Positions 25,978 through 37,191 of a DNA stretch of 64,000 nt are shown piece by piece; position 1 is the first letter of the stretch; each line of letters starts with the position of its first letter. The notes below the pieces were generated by a model that was not told the DNA's origin, searched no databases, and saw only the letters and a list, made by a program, of their open reading frames with translations. Position numbers and translations under genes: made by a program. The stretch comes from an uncultured Lachnospiraceae bacterium (GTDB taxonomy: Bacteria > Bacillota > Clostridia > Lachnospirales > Lachnospiraceae), in assembly GCA_910578335.1 (NCBI GenBank), contig CAJTPU010000006.1, forward strand, positions 82,215 through 146,214, given 5' to 3'.

Positions 25978-26958
25978 ATGAGTGAAGTGTTGTCCCAAAG
26001 TGAAATAGACAACCTGTTCGCGGCGCTTTCTACCGGAGAACTGGATGTGGAACAAATTCAGGAGAAAGAGGAAAAGCAGACGAGAGTCTACGACTTTCGC
26101 CGCCCCGCGAAATTCTCCAAGGAGCATCTCAGGACTCTTGAAATTATTTTTGAGCATTACGGAAGACTGCTGGCGACCAACCTGCCGATTTATATGCGCA
26201 AAAATGTGCAGATAAGTGTGGCAAGTTCGGAAGCAATGACTTTTTCAGAGTTTTTCAATGCGCTATCAACGCCTGTTATTATGGGAATCGGCAGTTTAGA
26301 GCCATTGCCGGGAAATATGATTATAGATTTATCGCCCAATTTAGGGTATGCTATTATTGACCGTATGCTTGGCGGTGAAGGCGGGACTTTGGAAAAGAGC
26401 AGGGACTTCACGCGGATAGAGCGGATTATCATTGAAAAGATTCTGGTCGTGTGTATGCAGCATATGCGCGAGCCGTGGAAGAATGTGCTGGATATCAATC
26501 CGGTGCTGGAGCGGCTGGAAACCAACTCCCAGTTTGCACAGATTATTTCGCCGAACGATATGGTGGCGCTTGTGACACTCGATGTGAAAATCGGCGATGT
26601 GCAGGGCTTTATGAATATGTGTCTTCCTTATTTTACACTGGAAGATGTTATGGATAAGCTGAATACAAGGTACTGGTATGCAAATCTGCAGGAGACAAAG
26701 AACGAAGATTACGAAGAACATATAGAATCCCTGATTCGCAGGGTGGATATACCGATAAAAGCAATTTTGGGGAACAGTACGGTTTCTGTCAATGATTTTG
26801 TCAATCTGCAGATTGGAGACGTTATCCGTCTGGATTCCCATGTGGACAGTGAATTATCCGTCTATGTAGGAAACATCAGAAAATTTACTGCGCTGCCCGG
26901 TGCCAGCAAGGACAATTATGCGGTCAGGGTAATGTCAGTAATCAGGGAGGGGGAATAG
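25978..26958 (+). CDS. fliM: FliM, flagellar switch protein
   Basis: 326 residues. The N-terminal CheY-P-binding peptide is EVLSQSEIDNLFAALSTGE. The middle domain resembles CheC (VASSEAMTFSEFFNALSTPVI; GYAIIDRMLGG), and the C-terminal SpoA/FliN-like domain includes VSVNDFVNLQIGDVIRLDSH. ATG 25978 lies 7 nt after AGGAGGT. It sits next to fliY and forms the C-ring with FliG and FliY. Confidence 0.96.
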   Translation: MSEVLSQSEIDNLFAALSTGELDVEQIQEKEEKQTRVYDFRRPAKFSKEHLRTLEIIFEHYGRLLATNLPIYMRKNVQISVASSEAMTFSEFFNALSTPVIMGIGSLEPLPGNMIIDLSPNLGYAIIDRMLGGEGGTLEKSRDFTRIERIIIEKILVVCMQHMREPWKNVLDINPVLERLETNSQFAQIISPNDMVALVTLDVKIGDVQGFMNMCLPYFTLEDVMDKLNTRYWYANLQETKNEDYEEHIESLIRRVDIPIKAILGNSTVSVNDFVNLQIGDVIRLDSHVDSELSVYVGNIRKFTALPGASKDNYAVRVMSVIREGE

Positions 26959-26961
26959 AAC

Positions 26962-28248
26962 ATGAACGATATGTTATCCCAGGACGAAATAAATGCCTTA
27001 TTAAACGGAATGGATTTATCAGAAAGCACAAGCGCCGCTCCGCCGGCTGAGGAGGATAGTATCCCTCCCATAGATGAAAGCCTTTTAACAGATGTGGAAA
27101 AGGATGCGGTGGGTGAGGTCGCCAATATCAGCATGGGTTCTTCGGCGACTACACTGTACTCATTGGTAAATCAGAAAGTAAACATTACGACGCCAACGGT
27201 ATCCATGGCAAACTGGAATACGGTGCTGGCGGAATATGAGAAGCCTTGTGTTTTTATACAAATCAAATATACGGAAGGGCTTGACGGCACCAACATTCTC
27301 GTATTGAAGGAGCGGGATGTCAAAATCATCACGGATTTGATGATGGGTGGAGACGGCACCAATGATGAAGGAGAACTGGGGGAATTGCACCTAAGCGCAA
27401 TTTCTGAAGCCATGAATCAGATGATGGGCTCATCGGCAACTTCTCTTTCCACCATGCTTGGCATGATGATTGATATCAGCCCGCCAGAGGCAAGCCGTGT
27501 GGATTTGACGGAGTACCATAATGGAAGTGATATTTCTCCTTTTTTGGGTGGTACATTTGTGAAAGTGGCTTTCCGGATGCAGATTGGAGACTTGGTAGAC
27601 AGTATTATCATGCAGCTATATCCGGTTGATTTTGCCAAGAAGGTTGTGGAGACTTTCATGTCCGAGCAAATGGGAGGCGCGTCGGCAAGTGCACCGGCAG
27701 CACCGGCACCGGCTCAGCCGGCAGCTCCGGCGCAGAGTGCAGCGCCGGTACAAAGCGCACCGCAGCCGCAGGCAGTAAGCCAGCCGCAGGCAGCGATGGG
27801 CATGGACCCGCAGGCAATGATGGGCATGAATCCCTACGGAGTGCCGATGCAAACCGGTATGCCTATGCAGGGAATGCCAATGCAGAACGGTATGCCCATG
27901 CAGGGGATGGCGCCAATGTATATGCAGCCCCAGATGGCAATGCCGCAGCCGAGCGTCAATGTGCAGCCGGCACAATTCCAGAACTTTGCAGCAGATGCCG
28001 CAGCAATTGCCGGCGCGGAGAACATAGGCTTAATTATGGATGTACCGCTAAAGGTTACGGCAGAGTTGGGAAGAACTACAAAATCCATTGCTGAAATACT
28101 TGATTTTTCGCCCGGAACAATTATTGAACTGGACCGTATTGCAGGAGAACCGATAGATGTTCTGGTAAACGGCAAGTTTGTTGCCAGAGGTGAAGTAATC
28201 GTTATAGAAGAAAGCTTTGGTATCAGGGTAACGGAAATTATCAAGTAA
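26962..28248 (+). CDS. fliY: FliY, CheC-like CheY-P phosphatase fused to FliN switch domain
   Basis: 428 residues. N-terminal FliM-like peptide (MLSQDEINALLNGMD), then a CheC-like domain with both phosphatase signatures D/S-xxx-E-xx-N intact (DAVGEVAN and SAISEAMN), and a C-terminal FliN domain (VPLKVTAELGRTTKSIAEIL; NGKFVARGEVIVIEESFGIR). Between them, residues about 235-335 form a linker first rich in Ala, Pro and Gln, then in Met, Gln and Pro (MGMNPYGVPMQTGMPMQGMP). In Bacillus FliY removes phosphate from CheY at the motor. Confidence 0.95.
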   Translation: MNDMLSQDEINALLNGMDLSESTSAAPPAEEDSIPPIDESLLTDVEKDAVGEVANISMGSSATTLYSLVNQKVNITTPTVSMANWNTVLAEYEKPCVFIQIKYTEGLDGTNILVLKERDVKIITDLMMGGDGTNDEGELGELHLSAISEAMNQMMGSSATSLSTMLGMMIDISPPEASRVDLTEYHNGSDISPFLGGTFVKVAFRMQIGDLVDSIIMQLYPVDFAKKVVETFMSEQMGGASASAPAAPAPAQPAAPAQSAAPVQSAPQPQAVSQPQAAMGMDPQAMMGMNPYGVPMQTGMPMQGMPMQNGMPMQGMAPMYMQPQMAMPQPSVNVQPAQFQNFAADAAAIAGAENIGLIMDVPLKVTAELGRTTKSIAEILDFSPGTIIELDRIAGEPIDVLVNGKFVARGEVIVIEESFGIRVTEIIK

Positions 28249-28276
28249 TGATAAATAGCATATAAGGAGAAAACGT

Positions 28277-28639
28277 ATGGCAAACAATATTTTAATCTGT
28301 GACGACGCAGCTTTTATGCGAATGATGATTAAGGACATTTTAACCAAAAATGGTTATAATGTAGTTGGCGAAGCAGAAAATGGCGCAAAAGGTATTGAAA
28401 AATACAATGAGCTGCATCCTGACTTGGTGCTGATGGATATTACCATGCCTGAAATGGATGGTATTGCCGCACTAAAGGGAATCAAGTCGGCAGATGCCAA
28501 TGCAAAGGTTATTATGTGTTCCGCAATGGGTCAGCAGGCGATGGTTATTGAATCGATTCAGGCAGGCGCAAAGGATTTCATCGTAAAGCCTTTCCAGCCG
28601 GACCGCGTTCTGGAAGCCGTTAAGAAGGTTATTGGCTGA
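28277..28639 (+). CDS. cheY: CheY, chemotaxis response regulator
   Basis: 120 residues, a single receiver domain. The acidic pair is ICDDAAF near the N-terminus, the phospho-acceptor is Asp54 (LVLMDITMPEMDG), and the conserved lysine is in DFIVKPFQPDRV. CheY-P binds FliM and FliY; in Firmicutes this promotes runs. Its stop overlaps the fliO start by one base. Confidence 0.96.
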   Translation: MANNILICDDAAFMRMMIKDILTKNGYNVVGEAENGAKGIEKYNELHPDLVLMDITMPEMDGIAALKGIKSADANAKVIMCSAMGQQAMVIESIQAGAKDFIVKPFQPDRVLEAVKKVIG

Positions 28640-29067
28640 TGCTTACTGCCGGCATGGGTACGGCAGACAGGATTGCCGAGCTCGTTACAATACTCGTCAT
28701 TTTTGTTCTGGTATTGGCGCTTACTTTGTTTGTGACAAAGTGGATTGCCGGATATCAGAAGGGACAGGGAGTCGGAAACAACATAGAAATTGTGGAGACC
28801 TGTCCCGCCGGTAATGGTAAATTTATTCAGATAATCAGGCTGGGGGAAACCTACGTGGCTGTTGCCGTTTGTAAGGATTCTGTCACCTTACTTGGCACGG
28901 TTCCAAAAGAGCAGCTTGTGTTTTCTAAGACAGGCGGCGGTTCTGCGCAAAGATTCAAGGAGTTCTTCCGGAAGGCGAAGGAAGCTTATCCGGATGAAGA
29001 AAGCGCATCTGGGGAGAAGAAGGCGGGGGAAGAAACTGACGGGGAAGAATTACCGAAAGAAGAGTAG
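28639..29067 (+). CDS. fliO: FliO/FliZ, flagellar export gate assembly protein
   Basis: 142 residues with one membrane segment (LVTILVIFVLVLALTLFVTKW) and a cytoplasmic domain (IIRLGETYVAVAVCKDSVTL) typical of FliO. It assists FliP assembly in the export gate. It is translationally coupled to cheY (TGATG) and ends in an acidic, lysine-rich tail. Confidence 0.88.
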   Translation: MLTAGMGTADRIAELVTILVIFVLVLALTLFVTKWIAGYQKGQGVGNNIEIVETCPAGNGKFIQIIRLGETYVAVAVCKDSVTLLGTVPKEQLVFSKTGGGSAQRFKEFFRKAKEAYPDEESASGEKKAGEETDGEELPKEE

Positions 29068-29074
29068 GCTGAAC

Positions 29075-29953
29075 GTGAAAAGACTGAAATCGATACTAAC
29101 CGCAATTACATTAAAAAAAGTGATATGCCTGCTGGTTACGGTGGGCATATTGTGCATTATTCCCGTTGCATCCGTCAGTGCGTCTTCTGTAGAGGGGGGA
29201 CTGACCGGAGAGACGGGGGAGTCTACCGTGATTCAGAATCCGGGGACAGCGGAAAATCCGGACGATTTACAAAATTTGAATATAGTAAACAGGATAGAAA
29301 TAGAGTACAATAATGGTAATGGGCAGTTAAATGGAGCATTGCGGATTTTGCTGATACTGACGCTGATAGCCATAGCGCCGATATTGATTATCTGCATGAC
29401 CTGTTTTACCAGAATTATTATTGTGCTTCATTTTACGCGTGCTGCTTTAAATACACAGACGGCACCGCCCAATCAGGTATTGCTTGGGCTGGCGCTTTTT
29501 CTCACGTTTTTTGTTATGACGCCAACGATAGCCAGTATTTATACCAATGCGTACCAGCCCTTCAATGAGGGAAAGCTGACGCAGGAGGAGGCGCTTGAGG
29601 CGGCAATACAGCCTATGCGGCAGTTTATGTACAATACGACGCAGACAAGTGATGTGGAGTTGTTCATGAACATTGCGCGGCAGGACTGGGACGGCAATCT
29701 GGAGAGTATACCCTTTGCGGTGCTGGTGCCCAGTTATATGCTCAGTGAACTCAGGGAAGCGTTTTCTTTTGGCTTTTTGATATATATACCTTTTATTATC
29801 ATAGACATGGTGGTGGCGTCGGCGCTGATGAGTATGGGTATGATGATGCTGCCGCCCACAACGATTTCCATGCCTTTTAAGATTCTTTTGTTTGTGATGG
29901 CTGACGGCTGGGGATTGGTGATAGGAGAGTTGATGAAGACGTTTGCAAGGTAA
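29075..29953 (+). CDS. fliP: FliP, export gate core protein
   Basis: 292 residues from GTG 29075. A cleavable signal peptide (CLLVTVGILCIIPVASVSA) and a short extracytoplasmic segment are followed by the hallmark FliP core (FTRIIIVLHFTRAALNTQTA, PPNQVLLGLALFLTFFVMTP; PFIIIDMVVASALMSMGMMM). The upstream open frame (from 28862) belongs to fliO in another frame. With FliQ and FliR it makes the export channel. Confidence 0.96.
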   Translation: MKRLKSILTAITLKKVICLLVTVGILCIIPVASVSASSVEGGLTGETGESTVIQNPGTAENPDDLQNLNIVNRIEIEYNNGNGQLNGALRILLILTLIAIAPILIICMTCFTRIIIVLHFTRAALNTQTAPPNQVLLGLALFLTFFVMTPTIASIYTNAYQPFNEGKLTQEEALEAAIQPMRQFMYNTTQTSDVELFMNIARQDWDGNLESIPFAVLVPSYMLSELREAFSFGFLIYIPFIIIDMVVASALMSMGMMMLPPTTISMPFKILLFVMADGWGLVIGELMKTFAR

Positions 29954-29977
29954 TGAAGAAGGGAAAGGAGCGGACGG

Positions 29978-30247
29978 ATGAGCATAGAGGTTGTAACAGA
30001 AATCGCAAATAAGGCTTTGTATCTGATTATCAAAGCTTCGCTTCCCGTTTTGCTGGTGTCGCTGGCGGTCGGATTGATTATCAGTATTTTTCAGACCGTG
30101 ACTTCCATACAGGAGCAGACACTGACCTTCGTACCTAAGATTATATGTGTATTTTTAACACTCATGATTTTTGGAAAATGGATTATCACCATGATTGTGG
30201 AATATATGCATGAGCTGTGGAATTTTTCTTCTTATGTCAGCGGGTAA
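29978..30247 (+). CDS. fliQ: FliQ, export gate protein
   Basis: 89 residues, two membrane helices (ASLPVLLVSLAVGLIISIFQ; ICVFLTLMIFGKWIITMIVE) with the conserved TSIQEQTLTFVPKI between them, the FliQ signature. The ribosome site is AAAGGAG. Confidence 0.96.
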   Translation: MSIEVVTEIANKALYLIIKASLPVLLVSLAVGLIISIFQTVTSIQEQTLTFVPKIICVFLTLMIFGKWIITMIVEYMHELWNFSSYVSG

Positions 30248-30255
30248 GGCGGCGT

Positions 30256-31038
30256 ATGATTAGTTTATCTTTTTCCTTTTTGGACTTGGAATTTTTTTTG
30301 CTGATACTGGTAAGGGTCTCCTGCTTTGTGTTTATAGCTCCTTTTTTCAGTATGAACCATACGCCTGCAAGGGCGCGGATAGCGCTCTCCGTTTTTACGG
30401 CGGCGCTGCTTTATACCACGCTGACGCCGACAGACGCCGTGGTGTACGGCACGGTTATGGAATATGCCGTGATTGTTGTAAAAGAAGCTGTGACAGGGCT
30501 TCTGATAGGTTTTTCTGCCAACATCTGTATGGCGATTGTCAATCTGGCAGGAGCCGTTACGGATATGGAAGTCGGACTGTCCATGGTAACGCTGATGGAC
30601 CCGACAACGAGGGAGCAGAGCAGTGTAACGGGTGTGTTTTACCAGTATGTGATTATGCTGATTATGATAGTCAGCGGTATGTACCGGTATCTTTTCGGGG
30701 CGCTGGCAGATTCTTTTCTGCTGATACCCGTAAACGGCGCGGTGCTTAAGGGTGAGAATCTGGTTGCTGCCGTTGTGATGTTTTTGGGCGATTATGTTAC
30801 CATTGGTTTTCGCATCTGCCTTCCGGTATTCTGCACGATACTGATATTAAACGCCATACTGGGTATTTTGACAAAGGTTTCACCGCAGCTTAATATGTTT
30901 TCCGTGGGGCTGCAGCTCAAGGTACTTGCAGGGCTGGCTGTGATGTTTCTGACGGCAAGGCTTCTGTCGGGAGCGGCGAGCATGGTCTTTAATGAAATCA
31001 AGAAAGTAACCGTCACTTTTGTGGAGGGCATGATGTGA
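30256..31038 (+). CDS. fliR: FliR, export gate protein
   Basis: 260 residues, about six membrane segments, with FliR motifs (FFLLILVRVSCFVFIAPFFS; KEAVTGLLIGFSANICMAIV; MVTLMDPTTREQSSVTGVFY). Start ATG 30256 has only a weak ribosome site, consistent with coupling to fliQ 8 nt upstream. It overlaps flhB by 4 nt. Confidence 0.94.
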   Translation: MISLSFSFLDLEFFLLILVRVSCFVFIAPFFSMNHTPARARIALSVFTAALLYTTLTPTDAVVYGTVMEYAVIVVKEAVTGLLIGFSANICMAIVNLAGAVTDMEVGLSMVTLMDPTTREQSSVTGVFYQYVIMLIMIVSGMYRYLFGALADSFLLIPVNGAVLKGENLVAAVVMFLGDYVTIGFRICLPVFCTILILNAILGILTKVSPQLNMFSVGLQLKVLAGLAVMFLTARLLSGAASMVFNEIKKVTVTFVEGMM

Positions 31039-32147
31039 TTTTGCAATATAATCTGCAGTTTTTTGCCAAGGAGGGACCCGGCGGGGAAAAGACAGAGCCG
31101 GCAACCGAGAAAAAACTGAATGATGCCAGAAAGGAAGGGCAGGTTGCCAAGAGTAAGGAGGTAGGCAACGCAGTAAGCCTGCTTGCCTTGTTTCTGATAC
31201 TGAAGTTTTGGATTGGGCACATGGGACAGCAGTTTTTGCAGGTGTTTTCTGATGTGTATCAGAGGATACCCGGCACTACGGCAAACTGGAACGGGTATCT
31301 GCCGGAGCATGATATGCTTGTTATTTTCCAGCATATGATGTTGGAGATTCTATATATAGTGGCGCCGATATTTGCGATTGCGTTCCTTCTTGCATTTGTC
31401 TGTGATGTGGCGCAGGTAAAGTGGAAGGTGACGGGAAAGCCTTTAAAGCCCAAATTCAGCAAAATCAGCCCCATAAGCGGGTTTAAAAGGATTTTTTCCG
31501 CCAATTCTTTGGTGGAGCTGGTAAAATCCATTGTCAAAATCGGGCTGGTTGTGTACATGGCTTACAATTTTCTGCAGGATAAATGGCAGTATCTCTATCT
31601 TTTGTATGACATGCCGCTTATGCAGGCGATACAACTTATCGGGCAGCTTGTGACGGACCTTGGCATACGGATTGCAATGGTGTATATTGTTCTTGCGGCA
31701 GTGGACTATCTCTACCAGCGTTTTAAGTTTTCCCGTGATATGCGGATGACAAAGCAGGAAGTGAAGGACGAGTACAAGCAGCAGGAAGGTGACCCGCAGG
31801 TAAAGGGCAGGATTCGCCAGAAGATGCAGGAGGCGTCCAGAAGACGTATGATGCAGAGCCTGCCGCAGGCAGACGTGGTCATCACGAACCCGACGCATTA
31901 TGCGGTGGCAATCAAGTATGACCCTGAAGTGGCGGATGCCCCGCTCGTCATTGCAAAAGGCGAGGATTATCTTGCCAGAAAAATAAAGGAAATTGCCAAA
32001 GAAAATCAGATTGAAATTGTAGAGAACAAACCCCTTGCCAGGATGCTGTACGCGAATGTGGACGTAGGGCAGGCGGTTCCGCCGGAGCTTTATCAGGCGG
32101 TGGCAGAGGTGTTGGCATTTGTATACCATTTACAGGGAAAAGTTTAA
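31035..32147 (+). CDS. flhB: FlhB, export specificity switch protein
   Basis: 370 residues, start GTG 31035 overlapping fliR. The N-terminus has GGEKTEPATEKKLNDARKEG, the family signature, followed by four membrane helices and the autocleavage motif NPTH (ADVVITNPTHYAVAIKYDP). Cleavage between Asn and Pro, triggered through FliK, switches export from hook to filament. Confidence 0.96.
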   Translation: MILQYNLQFFAKEGPGGEKTEPATEKKLNDARKEGQVAKSKEVGNAVSLLALFLILKFWIGHMGQQFLQVFSDVYQRIPGTTANWNGYLPEHDMLVIFQHMMLEILYIVAPIFAIAFLLAFVCDVAQVKWKVTGKPLKPKFSKISPISGFKRIFSANSLVELVKSIVKIGLVVYMAYNFLQDKWQYLYLLYDMPLMQAIQLIGQLVTDLGIRIAMVYIVLAAVDYLYQRFKFSRDMRMTKQEVKDEYKQQEGDPQVKGRIRQKMQEASRRRMMQSLPQADVVITNPTHYAVAIKYDPEVADAPLVIAKGEDYLARKIKEIAKENQIEIVENKPLARMLYANVDVGQAVPPELYQAVAEVLAFVYHLQGKV

Positions 32148-32154
32148 GAAGATG

Positions 32155-32185
32155 TTCTAAGGCGTCAAAGGACGCCGCCTAAGAA
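32155..32185 (+). other. Hairpin between flhB and flhA
   Basis: GGCGTC (32161-32166), loop AAAG, GACGCC (32171-32176), extended on both sides by TTCT/AAGAA pairing with a bulge. No T-tract follows, so it is an mRNA structure or processing site rather than a terminator. Confidence 0.5.
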
Positions 32186-32227
32186 TGAAAAATTTTTGCA
32201 GTCAAAAAGAAAAAGGAGGTGAGGAGC

Positions 32228-34272
<2,045 letters not shown>

Positions 34273-34273
<1 letters not shown>

Positions 34274-35520
34274 TGATAATTAAGAAATTTCAGGGAAAAA
34301 CAGAAGCAGAGGCAACGGAGCTTGCCAGAAAAGAGCTGGGTGACGGCGTTGTCGTCATGAATGTAAAAAACGTAAAGCGAAAAGGCTTCTTTGCGTCGTT
34401 TCGAAAACCGATAATGGAAGTTACGGTAGCGCTGGAGGAAGAGCGGGAGCGGTTTGTTCCCGCCAAAAAGGAAGCGGAGAAGCCTGCAGAGGGCGGACTG
34501 CAAAAAAACGTGCCGATTACAGAGGCATGGCAGAAGGAAACTTCCGGTGTTTATCAGAGAAGCAAGGCGGAGATTGGGACGATTGAGGAGAAGCTGGACA
34601 GCCTGCAGACCTTGCTGGTGCAGCAGCTAAAAAGCCCTGTGCCGGAAAAGGCGGAAATACGCGAGGAGGTGCCGGACGAGGGCAAAGCACCTGCAAAGGA
34701 GTCTGAGGAAGAGAAAAATCCGGAGCTCGCCAAATTTTTAAAGCTGCTCTATAACGTTATGCTGGAAAATGAAGTGGATGAGAAATATGTCAATCAGATA
34801 ATGGAAGATATAGAAAAGGTGCACAAGCCGAATATGCCGTTTGACTATGCGCTGGCAAATGCGTATCAGCGGATGGTGCTGAAATTTGGCGCTGCGGAGG
34901 AGATTGCCCCTGCAAAATCGGGACCGAAAGCAGTCTTTTTTATCGGACCGACAGGCGTGGGAAAGACGACAACCATTGCTAAAATTGCTTCTAAGTTCAG
35001 TGTGGAAGATAAAAAGAAAGTGGCGCTTCTGACCACGGATACCTTCCGAATCGCCGCAGCGGAACAGCTTAGAACCTATGCAAGTATTCTGGAGGTGCCT
35101 TTTCGGGTTATTTATACGCTGCAGGAGTTAGAGGATGCGGTCAGGGACTTTAAGGAGTATGACTATATTCTGATAGATACCACGGGGCACTCCCATCAGA
35201 ACGAAGAACAGAAGGAGGCAATGAAGGAGCTTGTACACTGTATCGACGGTATGGTGGAAAAGGAAGTGTTTCTGGTGCTCAGTGCAACGACGAAATACCG
35301 CGACCTTGTGCAGATAGCCGACGGCTATAAGGATGTAGCGGAGTATAAGCTGATATTTACCAAGCTTGACGAAACGTCTGCTTTTGGCAATATTCTGAAT
35401 TTAAGGTTTCATACGGGCGCAAGCCTGTCTTATGTAACCTGCGGGCAGAATGTGCCGGATGATATCGAAAAGTTTAATCCTCAGAAAACAGTGAAAAGCC
35501 TTTTGAGCGGAAAAACATAA
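34273..35520 (+). CDS. flhF: FlhF, SRP-type GTPase controlling flagellar placement
   Basis: 415 residues. N-terminal basic/variable domain, then NG domain with P-loop GPTGVGKTTTIAKIA at about residue 225, the motif LTTDTFRIAAAEQLRTYA, and YILIDTTGHSHQN in the G3 position. FlhF recruits early basal body parts. It overlaps flhA by one base and is followed by flhG. Confidence 0.95.
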
Positions 35521-35571
35521 GCTGCGGCATAGCTTTAAAATGATGCGGCAGGATACAACAGGAGGAAATAT

Positions 35572-36441
35572 ATGGACCAGGCGGAACAGTTGCGGAATAT
35601 TATAAAAGCAGAAAACGTGCAGCGTCCTATGGCAAGAGTGCTTACCGTGACAAGCGGCAAGGGCGGTGTGGGAAAATCAAATACAGCGATTAATCTTGCC
35701 ATTCAGTTTCGCAGGCTGGGACAGAGGGTTATTATTCTGGATGCAGATTTTGGTCTGGCAAATATAGAGATTATGTTTGGAACGGTGCCGAAGCATAATC
35801 TGTGCGATTTGATTTATCAGGGCAAGAATATCCGGGAAATTATCACCTGGGGTCCTATGGATGTGGGATTTGTGTCAGGCGGTTCCGGAATTGTGGGAAT
35901 GTCAAACCTAAGCAGGGATTATCTGTCATATATTATAAAGAATCTGGCGGAGCTGGACGCCATTGCGGATATTATTATTGTGGATACAGGAGCAGGGATT
36001 GCGGATGCCGTGTTGGAATTTCTGGTGGCAAGCGGGGAAATTTTGCTTATTACGACACCGGAGCCGACTTCCATCACAGATTCCTATTCTTTGTTAAAGG
36101 CGTTGAATCGGCATCCTCGTTTTTCACCGGAGAATACGTTGGTAAAGATGATTGCCAACAAGGTGGAAGAAGAGGAGGAAGGCGAAATTGTCTTTGGCAA
36201 GCTGAACGCCGTCGTATCCCGATATCTGCACATGTCATTTTCTTATCTGGGTGCCGTTCCGCAGGACAGCCAGCTTGCAAGGGCAGTGATGCAGCAGGTT
36301 CCCGTATCCCAGCAGAATCCGCATGCAAAGGCGAGTGAGGCGTACGAGGATATTGCGGCAAAGCTGATGAATCGGGAAACAGTGGCAAGAAAAAGAGGGA
36401 TGGCGGCATTTTTTTCTCATATTGTGAATGGCAAAAAATAG
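35572..36441 (+). CDS. flhG: FlhG (YlxH/FleN), MinD-type ATPase limiting flagellar number
   Basis: 289 residues. Deviant Walker A SGKGGVGKSNTAINLA near residues 28-43, then VIILDADFGLANIEIMFG and Walker B-type IIIVDTGAGIADAV. It stimulates FlhF GTPase activity and controls flagellar number and C-ring assembly. The ribosome site is AGGAGG. Confidence 0.94.
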   Translation: MDQAEQLRNIIKAENVQRPMARVLTVTSGKGGVGKSNTAINLAIQFRRLGQRVIILDADFGLANIEIMFGTVPKHNLCDLIYQGKNIREIITWGPMDVGFVSGGSGIVGMSNLSRDYLSYIIKNLAELDAIADIIIVDTGAGIADAVLEFLVASGEILLITTPEPTSITDSYSLLKALNRHPRFSPENTLVKMIANKVEEEEEGEIVFGKLNAVVSRYLHMSFSYLGAVPQDSQLARAVMQQVPVSQQNPHAKASEAYEDIAAKLMNRETVARKRGMAAFFSHIVNGKK

Positions 36442-36454
36442 AGGGAGGTAGCGT

Positions 36455-37183
36455 ATGCTTTCAAAATTTATTACACCGGGCTGCAAGCTGGAGCTGCAGG
36501 CAGTAAGCCGGATTGGCGGTGAGGATAAAGAGACGGCAAAGAAAGTATATACCAGTCAGGTGTACGGGATTATATCTGAGGACAGAATGGAAATTGCCAT
36601 GCCGATGGAGCAGACCAAGCTGATTCTGCTTCCGGTGGACGGGGAATATGATGTCGTTTTTTACGGCAGAAACAATAATATGTATCAGTGCTTTGTGCGG
36701 ATAATAGACAGATATAAAAGCAATAATGCATACATATTAGTGGTGGAAATGACGAGCAATCTGCGCAAATTCCAGCGCAGGGAGTATTACCGCTTTAGCT
36801 GTGCCCTGGAGATGTGTGCGAGACCGCTTATGGAAGAGGAAGTCAAAGCGGTGGAGCAGAAGGAATCCTATTTTCTGACGCCGGGGCTGCCGTTAAAAAG
36901 GAGCGTCATTGTGGATATCAGCGGAGGCGGACTGCGGTTTATGAGCGACCAGCAGTATGAGCCGGAAAGCCTTATTTACTGTAATTACCATCTGGTAAAC
37001 GAGAATGAGAATACGGAATGTGAGATTGTAGGCAAAATACTCAGCGCCAGAGAGCTTGAAAATAAGAAGGGCACCTACGAACACAGGGTACAGTATGTCA
37101 ACATGGGTGCCGGGGAAAGAGAGAAAATCATCAAGTATATTTTTGAAGAAGAGCGCAAAAATCTCCGCCGTGAGAAGGGATAA
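36455..37183 (+). CDS. YcgR-like c-di-GMP receptor with PilZ domain
   Basis: 242 residues. The N-terminal YcgR-type domain (about 1-105) is followed by PilZ with its two ligand motifs: RxxxR in KFQRREYYRF and D-x-S-x-x-G in VDISGGGLRF. Proteins of this class (YpfA/MotI in Bacillus, YcgR in E. coli) bind c-di-GMP and brake the flagellar motor. The place inside fla/che, between flhG and cheB, supports this. Confidence 0.88.
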   Translation: MLSKFITPGCKLELQAVSRIGGEDKETAKKVYTSQVYGIISEDRMEIAMPMEQTKLILLPVDGEYDVVFYGRNNNMYQCFVRIIDRYKSNNAYILVVEMTSNLRKFQRREYYRFSCALEMCARPLMEEEVKAVEQKESYFLTPGLPLKRSVIVDISGGGLRFMSDQQYEPESLIYCNYHLVNENENTECEIVGKILSARELENKKGTYEHRVQYVNMGAGEREKIIKYIFEEERKNLRREKG

Positions 37184-37191
37184 TAGAATTT

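Noticed and set aside
31364..31371. GCCGATAT inside flhB as a SigD promoter
   Set aside because: The required -35 position reads AGAT; it is coding sequence. The same holds for GCCGATAT at 29377 in fliP and GCCGATAG at 25286 in motB (spacer 24).
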